From the NCBI GenBank assembly GCA_016748015.1, contig JAAOMT010000566.1:247908-311907 (forward strand): a stretch of DNA of 64,000 bases, in the 5' to 3' direction. This stretch comes from Geosiphon pyriformis (Eukaryota > Glomeromycota > Glomeromycetes > Archaeosporales > Geosiphonaceae). The notes below the pieces were generated by a model. That model had not been told where the DNA came from, searched no databases, and was given only the letters and a program-made list of their open reading frames with translations. A program made the position numbers and the translations under genes. Shown one piece after another: positions 26,326 to 36,228 of the stretch (the first letter of the stretch is position 1; each line of letters starts with the position of its first letter).

Positions 26326-26509
26326 GTAAACGCCTATCTACATTAGAAATTTCAATACTTTTTCACTTGTTTATATATGTAGCTATAAACAATTTGTAAC
26401 ATATTTAGAAAGAAATCAATGTATCAGCTGGACCTTTAAGGGAAATTCAATACACTATAAATTCGAATTTATCCCATTTGGGTTTTTTTTAAAAAAATAA
26501 TTGAAAGCA

Positions 26510-26984
26510 ATGAATTACCTTGACCAAAAATTTTTCAAATTGACATATCGTTTCTTGTCATTATTAATTTTACTTCTCATCATATTTTCTTTATTGGTTT
26601 CATCATCTTTCAAAGAAAATGAAAATAAATGTTTGACCAAAACAAAATGTACCACAAACACGTGTGGCAAAGATGAAAAATGCAGTCTGATTTTGCCAGA
26701 TGTGTATAAAGATTGTGGAAGTGTTCAGTGTAGAAAGAAGCGTAAGTTCTTTTAGAAAAGTCATTTTCAAAACTTTTTTGACGTCTAAATTATTTTATTA
26801 TTGTTTATTACTAAAAAAAAAAAAAAATACAGAACTGGAACCATATGATGATAAATGTGTGGTTTGCATACAAAGATTCCCTGAATGCCCTATTTGTGCC
26901 AAAAATCAACAGTGTATTCGAACTCTTGATACCTGTAAATCTTGTGCGTCAGCCACCTGTAAAAAAATCAAATCTGCCAAATAG
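26510..26984 (+). CDS. Small Cys-rich secreted or membrane-anchored protein, Opy2-like, 2 exons
   Basis: Exons 26510-26741 and 26833-26984 (91-nt intron, donor C|GTAAGT, A-rich stretch then acceptor TACAG); 127 residues. Residues 14-31 form one hydrophobic helix (signal peptide or signal anchor). The rest has 14 Cys in two modules: 41, 47, 52, 58, 69, 74 and 86, 89, 96, 99, 105, 112, 115, 120. The second module (C-x2-C-x6-C-x2-C-x5-C-x6-C-x2-C-x4-C, with CPIC and QQC) resembles the N-terminal extracellular Cys domain of the yeast osmosensor anchor Opy2. Full Opy2 has a long cytoplasmic tail that is missing here. The TTG at 26501 is not used; the ATG at 26510 is the first. A role as effector or wall-sensor fragment is a guess. 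Confidence 0.8.
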
Positions 26985-27822
26985 TAATTGTGACCAAGTT
27001 TTTTTAATCCCAAATTATTTAAATTAAAGTACCAGATCTTTAAGCTTAGGGTTCTTTCTCTTCCCGACTGAATAATTCGTTTCATTTTATTTTCTTATTT
27101 CTCATTGGAATTTGCTATCTAATCAAAATTTCTAAAAGCTCTAAAAGTCATCTTGAATCCGTATTATCATTAAAGTTTACCGTTTTTTTGTTTTTTTTTG
27201 AAAACTCCCATTTTATTTTATTTTCGTTTTAAAATGAATATGACGTTCAAAAATAGCAAAGAGAAATGCTTTAGGTTTTATCATATGTTCTACCAAATCC
27301 CTATTTCTAAGCAAAAGTATCCGAGTTAATTCAATGACTTTAAATAAAATACAAATATGTTAAACATATTCAATCGTTCCTAATATTTCAACATAATTTC
27401 AAATTCCATGAAACCTACAAATATCAAAAATTGAGTTATTTTGATTATAAAGGTCAACTTTCATTTAAAGCTCTTGGGAAGATGTGCTTTATATATTTCG
27501 TTAAATCTTCAAGTTAAAATTCACAAACGTATTGGAAATTCCATGATATAAGTATTTAATTAGTAAATTTGAAAAGACTTGATAATATTCTCGATTTCCT
27601 AACTTTATCTAAATGTTAAAATTACCATTTTCGCCAAATATAACTACTTTAACTTCTTAGTTAGAGTTTTTAGCAGAGTTTCTTCAATTTCAGATAAAAA
27701 ATAGCGCTTTATTCTTAATAATTTTATCGTTAAAAGTCTAAATAAATATAAACATATAATATTATTCCGAAAACTTTCAACTTTATCTAAGGAAACAGTG
27801 AAGAGTGAGTTTAATTATTTAA
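26985..27822. other. 3' region shared with the segmental duplication
   Basis: Non-coding. From 27230 on it is the 3' flank of the NSxxxIxGS gene and is repeated at 35197-35789 (and, beside the gap, at 34605-34979). Confidence 0.7.
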
Positions 27823-28157
27823 CTAGGGTAATTTATCACCAACAAATCCTCCGGTAACTTTACATCTGGATCTAAAACCTTCTGGATCTGGACCAACATA
27901 GTGGACGGATCCTTCTATAACGCAATTATTTGAATTACCGATAGGAAGTGGGTCTTTACCATTATCAACTATTTTAAAAGAGCCTTCATATTTTTCCTTT
28001 CCTACACCCCTACTTGCGAGAGAGTTGAGGCTTCCACGAATAACACTTTCCGAATTAGCGCCAACATTTTGGTTGAGGTTTATATCTTTGGGCTTGCCAT
28101 TACTCCTTGAATTATCAACATTTATGCTTCCGTTTATTAAACCCTTTGAGTTAAGTC
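27230..28157. repeat. Segmental duplication, copy A
   Basis: Matches 35197-36124 base for base at a constant offset of 7967, with no indel and about a dozen or so substitutions. Covers the 3' flank and the last 335 coding bases of the secreted-protein gene. Confidence 0.95.
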
Positions 28158-28365
28158 CGTTGTTTTTATTGCCAACAAATTTTGTCATGGAGCTATTAGG
28201 ATCATTAAAGTTGAGGCTTCCGTTAATGACACCAGAAGAGTTATCGTCGTTATTTTCGTTCCCAGTGATCTCTCTCACTGATTTTACAAGTGGACTGGAT
28301 TTCGAGAGTTCGCAATAAAGAAGGATTGTAAGACAGATATATGCAATCGAAATTAATTTAGTCAT
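27823..28365 (-). CDS. Small secreted protein with NSxxxIxGS repeats
   Basis: Intronless 180-codon frame starting at ATG 28365. Residues 1-23 are a typical signal peptide (hydrophobic ISIAYICLTILLYC, then SKSS). The mature part is Asn/Ser/Gly-rich with four copies of a short motif: NSSGVINGSLN (42-52), NSKGLINGSIN (72-82), NSESVIRGSLN (104-114) and NSNNCVIEGSV (144-154), plus a looser EGSF at 127. Two Cys remain after cleavage (149, 168), close to the C-terminus, possibly one disulfide. I do not recognise a family. Length, signal peptide and tandem motif fit a candidate secreted effector or wall protein, which is inference. A truncated duplicate lies at 35790-36155. The convergent neighbour is also a small secreted-type protein. 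Confidence 0.8.
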   Translation of the reverse strand: MTKLISIAYICLTILLYCELSKSSPLVKSVREITGNENNDDNSSGVINGSLNFNDPNSSMTKFVGNKNNGLNSKGLINGSINVDNSRSNGKPKDINLNQNVGANSESVIRGSLNSLASRGVGKEKYEGSFKIVDNGKDPLPIGNSNNCVIEGSVHYVGPDPEGFRSRCKVTGGFVGDKLP

Positions 28366-30685
28366 GTTTATTTAGCTTTTAGATTTTGTTTTAAGGGAGA
28401 AAGTTTATTTAATATCTATGTAATTGGAGAATTGCTTTTATTGTATACTTTGAATAATTTCTTTACCAGCAGACTCCCTCTCATTTTATAGAATTTGCTT
28501 TCCATCCTCGTTTATTATTTCTTCAAAAATTTTTTGAAGTTATTAAAAAACAAAGGTTCGTATCATTTACTCATTTAAATTAATAGTATTCAATTAAAAT
28601 ATAAAAGGATGAAGAAAAAGACATGATGATTATTATTGATTTTGGCTTAGATATTTAGATCCACAAATTTGAAATGGCATAGAATAAGATTTCATTGACT
28701 TGAACTTTTTCAAATAAAAATGAATTCAAAGAAAAGCTGGCTCATCTGTAATAATCAAATTTAGGTGACTCAACGAAAAATAATCAAATAGTTGTATTTC
28801 AACGCTCACTTCAAACTTGAGGCTGGATATATTATGAAAAATAAGGGTTTATTTATTATTTTTGCCGCTACTTAAAGAACGTTACCATAAATGCTATGGC
28901 AAACATAATTAAAAGCAAACAATTTAAAACTTAAATATCTAAAAATGAATTTTTAAGCTTATAAAATTTTAGATGTAACTAAATTGTTAATATTTAGATG
29001 TGTAAGCCAAATTTATCTTTTACTTCAAAGAGTAACTAATTTTATTGTAGCTTTTGAGTTATAATTAAAATTCAAAGTGCTAAATAGCTATAAAATATAC
29101 TTAATTATTTATGATGATAAAATTATTTATTATTAAACAACTTTGTGAAAAATTTTTAAGAGAATTAAAGGTCAAAAAATGAAAATTTCAATAAAAGTCA
29201 TAAATCCTACCTAAATAGACCTATTTCATTTTGATCTTCTATCGTCAAAGATATTAAAATTTAAAAAGGGATATATAAAGTTTTATTATATCAAAGCCTT
29301 TAAAAAAGTTATCATATGCTTTCATTTTCCAAAAATAAATCAATAAGATATAGAATTTTTTAGTCAATTGTCGCTTTCGTTGATAAGATAAAAAAAGGGA
29401 TTCAGATCTTTTTTAATTTCGATTGATGTGGCTAAAAATAGTAATTTTTTATTGCAGGGAATCGAGAAAATTTTTCTTGCCATCATTTCCATATTAGATC
29501 ACATTTGGCTTTTTCAAAGAAAAAGCGGAAAAAGCTGGTGATTTTTTTTAGCCAATTGAACTATAAGTAATTGTGCCTTTTCTCCAATAGAAAAACAAAG
29601 AACTTAATCTATCCATAATGTCAAATAATCATTATTAGGATGACTTTACCAGAAAAAGACGCCTTCGTCACTCGATCGCAAGCCATTAACGTAATGGAAA
29701 AACAGGATGATAATTAACGTTCATATTTTTGTATGCAAAGTAAAATTAAGCCATCAGCCCCAAAAAAATTTTAGTTTCTAAAACGATAACTTTTCAATTT
29801 CTTTGTTTTATTCACCAAAAAAAGGTTGCCGCAGAAAAATTTTACATGAAATTAGAAAGAGCTTGTATTCCCAAACTTCAAAATGTCGTCCATTATTGCG
29901 AGGATGTAAGATTTGTCAAAAGTGTTTTTAAGATGTGACTACTGAGCGCAATTTCATTAATGTGTCCTCAATCACATGTTGAAAAATTCGAGAATTTTTT
30001 TATCGCTGTTGGAAACACTTGGACGTGCTTTTTGCGATAAAAACATGGTGATGGATGACTGTCCATCAATTTTCAATTTTGGAGTAGAAAATTATTGAAA
30101 AATAATAATGAATCCTTAGACTTCACATATTTTGCCTTTGAATTTACATCTATTGAAAGAAATCAGCCGACAATAAACATTTCTTTTGAAAGCAAACTTA
30201 TAATTTTATTGTAAATCCTTTCGAATTTGAATGATGGCAGGACAAATATTCAAATGAAATTTTGAATTTTTTATTTAAATTTTTAACTCTAGGTTTTTCA
30301 TTCTCGCAATTTTTACCTATTATATTAAATAAAGTGTGGGAATAGCGCTTCAAAAAAAAATAGTCAAGGACGAATTTCACAAATCACAAAATTCTAAATG
30401 GTCAATTAAATATAGAATATTTAATTTTGGTATTTGCGATTTACTGCAAAAAAGCTAGAATTTCAAACATTAAAAATTCCAACCTTACACTTTTTTGAGA
30501 TCTCGTTTTATATTAAAATATCAATTCTTAAAGACATAATGAAGCCCTTAATGGTCACACAAAGCTAAAAATCCCCAACCTAATTACATAAAATAGGCCT
30601 TAAATAGTTGTTATTAGAAAACTAACCCTCCAATTATGAAGATTCAATTCCAAGATTTTGCTGAGGCAACCATTCTAGATGCAGC
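28366..30685. other. 2.3 kb intergenic, no gene seen
   Basis: Promoter of the secreted-protein gene at the left end, 3' flank of the heat-shock gene at the right end. The 60-codon frame at 30198-30380 lacks any motif. Confidence 0.5.
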
Positions 30686-31484
30686 TTATTGGATGTTAAT
30701 ACGAGCAGCAGGCTCGCCGTCGGCTCGTGGGATCTAATTTTCAGGACGAGAATGATTTTTTGAAAACGTCAGATTCAACAATAGTGATTTTATTCTCATA
30801 CCTTCACTTCCAACAAGCCATTATTGTAACCGGCCTTAATGTTCTCCTTATCTAATTTCATATTGCGGGGCAGAAACACGTGCTTCCTGAATTTACCAAT
30901 CTTGCGTTCACGGACACGAGAAGTGGCTGCATTATAGGCTTCATCGCCTTTGGACTCTCCAGAAATAACAAGTTCACGATTACGCAAATCGATTTTGATG
31001 TCTTCCTTGGGAACACCCTACAAAAATTACGACAGAATAGGTGATTGAGACTAAAAACTTCGTTTACGAAGGAAATGCCTTTGAATGCTCACAGGAAGGT
31101 CAACATGAATGATGAAAGCATCATCAGTAGTGAGAACATCTGTCGCGGGCCTAAAAAAATTGAGCAACATGTGAAATCAAATACAAGTATGACAAATCGA
31201 AAATTTTCGAAATAAGCACGCTACCTCCACACTGTATCCCCTTCCCTTTCTGTCATGACCTTAGAGACAGCATGGCGTGGGATTCGATCTTGAATGGGGC
31301 GACTTCCCCCTCTTCCGCCTCGGGCATTGCCACCTTGAGTGTCTCTACGATCATCCCCCGTGTTACGATCATCAAAAGAGGTACGACCTCCAAAATCACC
31401 ACCCCAAAACCAGGGGATGTCAAAATCAAGGTCATATAAAGGGTCGTAGTAGTCAAAGAGTGAAGGTTCGTTGTAAAAAGTCAT
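30686..31484 (-). CDS. Small heat-shock protein, Hsp20/alpha-crystallin family, 4 exons
   Basis: ATP-independent holdase that binds unfolding proteins as oligomers. Exons on the minus strand: 31484-31225, 31150-31093, 31017-30802, 30733-30686; 193 residues. The N-terminus (1-86) is aromatic and Asp-rich, then Gly/Arg-rich (DRRDTQGGNARGGRGG). The alpha-crystallin domain spans about 87-180: PATDVLTTDDAFIIHVDLPG, KEDIKIDLRNRELVISGES, FRKHVFLPRNM and NGLLEVKI. The last exon is only 48 nt, joined at GTGAAG|GTATGA; without it the protein would stop after LLEVKV. It encodes PRADGEPAARINIQ and so supplies the C-terminal I-x-I motif (INI) needed for oligomer contacts. No convincing heat-shock element was seen upstream. 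Confidence 0.92.
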
Positions 31485-33854
31485 TTTAAAACCGTAAAAA
31501 GAATTTCTTGAGTTGGTGAGAGTAGATTGGGGAAAAATGAAGAGGAAAATTGGGGAAGAAAGTTACCTTTTTTAAATAGCTTCTACTTTTTGATGTCACA
31601 ATTTAGATATTATAATTCTTATGTCATACTGGCGTTTTGTTTCGAAATTTATCATCCAAAAGTCATCAATTTATCATTCAAATGTGAATCAATTCATTTC
31701 CAAAAAAATAAGCCCGTGAGAATGAATATAAACATTAGGTTTTACATGCTTCTGAAAGATAATCATTTTGGTCTTGATTTCAGAGTCATGAGCTTGAATT
31801 ACTAGTTGGATTGATATCGTCTTGAGAAACTGATTCTGAACCAAAGAACTTGCTGTATGAATATCACAAGGAACAAAGGCTCGCGTGGTCACTATTCACT
31901 AGTCTAAGTAAAATAGTTTACAAGCGTTATTACCAATCTATTGATGGAATATGCTCCATTGTATGATCGAGTAAATTGCCAAAAATAGCAAGTCAATTGT
32001 GAATAAATAAAAAATCTTAATTCAGAAAATTTAATGAGTAAGTTACCTATTGACTGTATCAAAGCTCTTGAAAACGCAATAGCACGAATTTTTAACAATG
32101 ATAGATGTTTTAACGACAATAATTAATACTTTTTTTAGATAAGAAAAATTTTGATTTTGATGTAACAACAGCTTATTGCAGATATGTATGCTAAATTAGG
32201 CATTATTGTAGAATAATTTTAATTGGCTCAGATTGGTAATCATGTATAACTCATATTTATTATAAAATCTATACATGTCATATATAAGTGTTTGGATTAT
32301 ATTTTATTATTTAAAAATAGTATTATTTATATTAAGGTAAATTAATTAAATTTAAAAACCAAATAAATGTTAATTTCAACTTTGAATAATTTTATCTTTG
32401 CTGTTGTTTTGTTTGTAACTTTTTAATAATTTAATATTTATTATATAAAATAATTGGTGTAACAAAATTAAAAATAAAATCTAATGCTTTTTGTTTTCAT
32501 GTATTTTTACTTATTTTAATTTAATCTTTTATTTTTTTTGGTTTTTTAAGTAGTTTTAACCAAATTTTTATTTTTAAAATTACTAATAATTATTTTTAAA
32601 TAATAATAATAATAGGTTTAATAGTATCATAATTGGACTTGTAATTAGAAATAACAAATAAGTTATTAATTATTAATTTTTTTCAATTTTATTAGCACAA
32701 AAACAATTGTTATTAATAAACACATCCAAAATTAAAACAATATTTTATTTGTTTTTTTGCATTAAAAGTAACAATTATTAATTTGCTAATTAAGTTTACA
32801 TTTATTTATTTTAAAAATTCAAAAAATAATTAATAAATAAAATATTAATCTTTTTTTTTAATAGTTTTATAAACAAGATATAATTTGTATATTTACAAAT
32901 ACTTATTTTAAAATTTATGTTTTTAATGCTTAATAAAATATGGTCTATAACAATATTTGAATGTTCTTTGTTGTAAATATTATAATTAATTTCTGCTGAA
33001 ATAAATTTGTGTAAATAAAAAGCTATATAATTAAAAAAAATTGCACCCAAAGCATAATTTGGAATATTTGTTCAGTAAATTTTTAATAAAACATAAAACA
33101 TCTTTGAAATTTTTTGTGCCAAATGCTAACAAAAGTTCGAAAGCAGAAACATATTAGATGAGCCAAATTTTATCTTAATAATAACTGGAAAAGAAACTTA
33201 TTTTCTGATGAAACAATATTTAAACTGTTCCCAAACACAATTGAAAATATATAAAAAGGAAAATAGCCAGTTTGTCCAAAGACCAAAATATTATACAAAA
33301 TTTCTGCATAGAATGGTTTTTGTATAAAGAGGAAACTAGCTCGACATATTCTGAATGGTAAGTTTTATGTTGAAATACCTCTAACAAGGTAACAATTCCA
33401 ATTATAAAAGTCGAGTAACAAAGGAAAAATGTACCCGATTTTATTGACTGGCCGTCCTGATTCCGGATCTAAATCATATTGGGTAATCGTTAAATGCGAA
33501 GTAGAAAAACTAATAGCGCAAAATATAGATTACTGGAATGATATATGGATTTTTTGCCAAAAACTATGGTCATCAATTTAATAAATTCAATGTCGCGGCG
33601 TTTCGAGTTGAGTATCGAGAAGAATTGAGTATTAAAATTTTATATCAATAAAATATTATCCGTGTGAAACTTCGTGGAAGTGTAATCAATTTCTAAAGTT
33701 AATTGTTTTATCACACACTATATATAAAATTTTATCTTCTTTATTTCATTCAAATCTATTATCGCCGAAGCAAGGGCAATTTAAATGGTTGAAAGAATTT
33801 CACAAGTTATAGAAAGTATTAAAAATTTAATAATCTCTTCATCCAATAATTGTG
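31485..33854. other. 2.4 kb intergenic, strongly A+T-rich in the middle
   Basis: 31485-32100 has normal composition; its short frames (31527-31805, 31689-31892, 31904-32119) show no motif. 32120-33060 is extremely A+T-rich, like the transposon-remnant blocks, and 33060-33850 is non-coding 3' flank of the next gene. Confidence 0.5.
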
Positions 33855-34437
33855 CTATTCATCTTTCACCTCTTTATTGTCATGGAGAATTTTAACTGAT
33901 TCACGTTGAAGTTCTTTAATTTCTGCAAAATCCTCACGTTCGGCTTTGATCTAATTTATAAAGTGCATGGATTAATAAGGGTATATGTCTACCAAACCAG
34001 GCAGCAAACCTACGATAGCTTCGCTATCTGAAGCCAACTCTTGGTTCCATCCAGGTGCCGATTTAATCACTGGTTTTACTTGCCCTGTAAAACAAATCAA
34101 TTGATTGTTCAAAATAAACCAAAACCTTATACCTTATACCTTAGACAAAATGTGAATCCATCTGATACCTTTGAGGACCTTATTTTTCTCTTTCTCAATA
34201 ATATTAGGGTCATTATCTGATACATGGCTTTGGACAAAAAGGTACTATTATATTTGGCGATGGTAGAATATCAGACCAAATATTGTGACTCTCAGCAAAC
34301 CTTCCAAAAGAATAATATCTTAAAAATAGATTGGTTATTGTGGGACTTGGTGACAGCACCACTTGACCCTGAATAAAAGGTCTTGAGCATATTTTAATGG
34401 AAGCTCTGAAGGAGTTGAAGCTAGTGAATTGTTTCAT
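33855..34437 (-). CDS. Small conserved protein, probably mitochondrial, 4 exons
   Basis: Exons on the minus strand: 34437-34301, 34227-34169, 34084-34014, 33950-33855; phases agree and give 120 residues. The first 45 residues are Ser/Arg/Lys-rich without acidic residues (MKQFTSFNSFRASIKICSRP, LFLRYYSFG), as in a mitochondrial presequence. The mature part reads SDNDPNIIEKEKNKVLKGQ, then APGWNQELASDSEAIIKAER and a charged helix. The WN-ELASDSEA-KAER motif looks conserved across eukaryotic proteins I have seen, but I cannot name the family. The ATG at 34437 was chosen because the frame upstream has only a TTG. The 5' end of exon 1 (34408-34437) is inside the sequence repeated across the assembly gap. 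Confidence 0.78.
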
Positions 34438-34979
34438 TAGAAAAATTGGTTCCAAAGTACACAAATTTTCAGAGCTCTATTTATGAAATAGAAATTGATT
34501 GATGGACAAAAGAATCATTGAATGATATAACTCGATATATTCATAAACTAATCTGCTTGTTTATGTCATAATCTAATGATTCTAAGCTGTTGCTAATTTG
34601 TATATAAAATGAATATGACGTTCAAAAATAGCAAAGAGAAATGCTTTAGGTTTTATAATATGTTCTATCAAATCCCTATTTCTAAGCAAAAGCATCCGAG
34701 TTAATTCAATGACTTTAAATAAAATACAAATATGTTAAACATATTCAATCGTTCCTAATATTTCAACATAATTTCAAATTCCATGAAATCTACAAATATC
34801 AAAAATTGAGTTATTTTGATTATAAAGGTCAACTTTCATTTAAAGCTCTTGCGAAGATGTGCTTTATATATTTCGTTAAATCATCAAGTTAAAATTCACA
34901 AACGTATTGGAAATTCCATGATATAAGTATTTAATTAGTAAATTTGAAAAGACTTGATAATATTCTCGATTTCCTAACT
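34408..34979. repeat. Gap-flanking identical repeat, left copy
   Basis: These 572 bases recur at 35000-35571 with a fixed offset of 592 and no difference that I can find. The two copies are separated only by the 20 N. See the finding on a probable assembly artefact. Confidence 0.93.
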
Positions 34980-34999
34980 NNNNNNNNNNNNNNNNNNNN
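34980..34999. other. Assembly gap (20 N)
   Basis: Run of 20 N, i.e. a scaffold join rather than a measured gap. Sequence on both sides is the same 572-base segment. Confidence 1.
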
Positions 35000-35571
35000 G
35001 AAGGAGTTGAAGCTAGTGAATTGTTTCATTAGAAAAATTGGTTCCAAAGTACACAAATTTTCAGAGCTCTATTTATGAAATAGAAATTGATTGATGGACA
35101 AAAGAATCATTGAATGATATAACTCGATATATTCATAAACTAATCTGCTTGTTTATGTCATAATCTAATGATTCTAAGCTGTTGCTAATTTGTATATAAA
35201 ATGAATATGACGTTCAAAAATAGCAAAGAGAAATGCTTTAGGTTTTATAATATGTTCTATCAAATCCCTATTTCTAAGCAAAAGCATCCGAGTTAATTCA
35301 ATGACTTTAAATAAAATACAAATATGTTAAACATATTCAATCGTTCCTAATATTTCAACATAATTTCAAATTCCATGAAATCTACAAATATCAAAAATTG
35401 AGTTATTTTGATTATAAAGGTCAACTTTCATTTAAAGCTCTTGCGAAGATGTGCTTTATATATTTCGTTAAATCATCAAGTTAAAATTCACAAACGTATT
35501 GGAAATTCCATGATATAAGTATTTAATTAGTAAATTTGAAAAGACTTGATAATATTCTCGATTTCCTAACT
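35000..35571. repeat. Gap-flanking identical repeat, right copy
   Basis: Second copy of 34408-34979. Its first 30 bases repeat the 5' coding end of the mitochondrial-protein gene, and its later part is the 3' flank of the secreted-protein pseudogene. Confidence 0.93.
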
Positions 35572-36124
35572 TTATCTAAATGTTAAAATTACCATTTTCG
35601 CCAAATATAACTACTTTAACTTCTTAGTTAGAGTTTTTAGCAGAGTTTCTTCAATTTCAGATAAAAAATAGCGCTTTATTATTAATAATTTTATCGTTAA
35701 AAGTCTAAATAAATATAAACATATAATATTATTCCGAAAACTTTCAACTTTATCTAAGGAAACAGTGAAGAGTGAGTTTAATTATTTAACTAGGGTAATT
35801 TATCACCAACAAATCCTCCGGTAACTTTACATCTGGATCTAAAACCTTCTGGATCTGGACCAACATAGTGGACGGATCCTTCTGTAACGCAGTTATTTGA
35901 ATTACCGATAGGAAGTGGGTCTTTACCATTATCAACTATTTTAAAAGAGCCTTCATATTTTTCCTTTCCTACACCCCTACTCGCGAGAGAGTTGAGGCTT
36001 CCACGAATAACACTTTTCGAATTAGCGCCAACACCTTGGTTGAGGTTTATATCTTTGGGCTTGCCATTACTCCTTGAATTATCAACATTTATGCTTCCGT
36101 TTATTACACCCTTTGAGTTAAGTC
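35197..36124. repeat. Segmental duplication, copy C
   Basis: About 98-99% identical to 27230-28157, same orientation, no indels. The left breakpoint lies at TAAAATGAATATGACG, the right one inside the secreted-protein coding region after AAGTC. Confidence 0.95.
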
Positions 36125-36155
36125 GGAAGTTTATATACTCTCGAAAAGAGATCAA
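35790..36155 (-). pseudogene. Truncated duplicate of the NSxxxIxGS secreted-protein gene
   Basis: The C-terminal 111 codons (from NSKGVINGS on) duplicate 27823-28157. Homology ends abruptly at 36124, upstream of which a different sequence supplies about ten codons (MISFREYINF). Signal peptide and first repeat are lost, so the product could not be secreted as such. The surviving frame is intact and differences from the parent are mostly conservative (Asn to Gly before VGAN, Ser to Lys, Ile to Thr), indicating a recent event. Confidence 0.85.
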
Positions 36156-36228
36156 TGATCAAGTCAGTGATCAGGTTAATAATCAAAGCAATGACCAAGT
36201 CAATGACCAAATCAACGATTACTTTTAA
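36147..36228 (+). repeat. Degenerate tandem coding for NDQV-type repeats
   Basis: Period of about 12-15 bases (AATGACCAAGTC variants) that on the plus strand reads INDQVSDQVNNQSNDQVNDQ then INDYF and stop. It directly abuts the duplication breakpoint and may be the 3' end of a lost gene. Confidence 0.5.

Larger units (their letters stand above)
24172..26509. other. Intergenic region rich in microsatellites
   Basis: Divergent promoter space between the Rax1-like gene and the Opy2-like gene. Holds a G-rich tract (24182-24203), TACG/TATG units near 24490-24530, (TA)n at 25049-25078, (AAT)n at 25421-25457, ATT units near 25940-25965 and the compound AAT array at 26151-26325. No coding evidence. 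Confidence 0.5.

Noticed and set aside
28025-28318. 97-codon plus-strand frame opposite the secreted-protein gene
   Set aside because: Antisense shadow; the minus frame has a signal peptide and a coherent repeat pattern.
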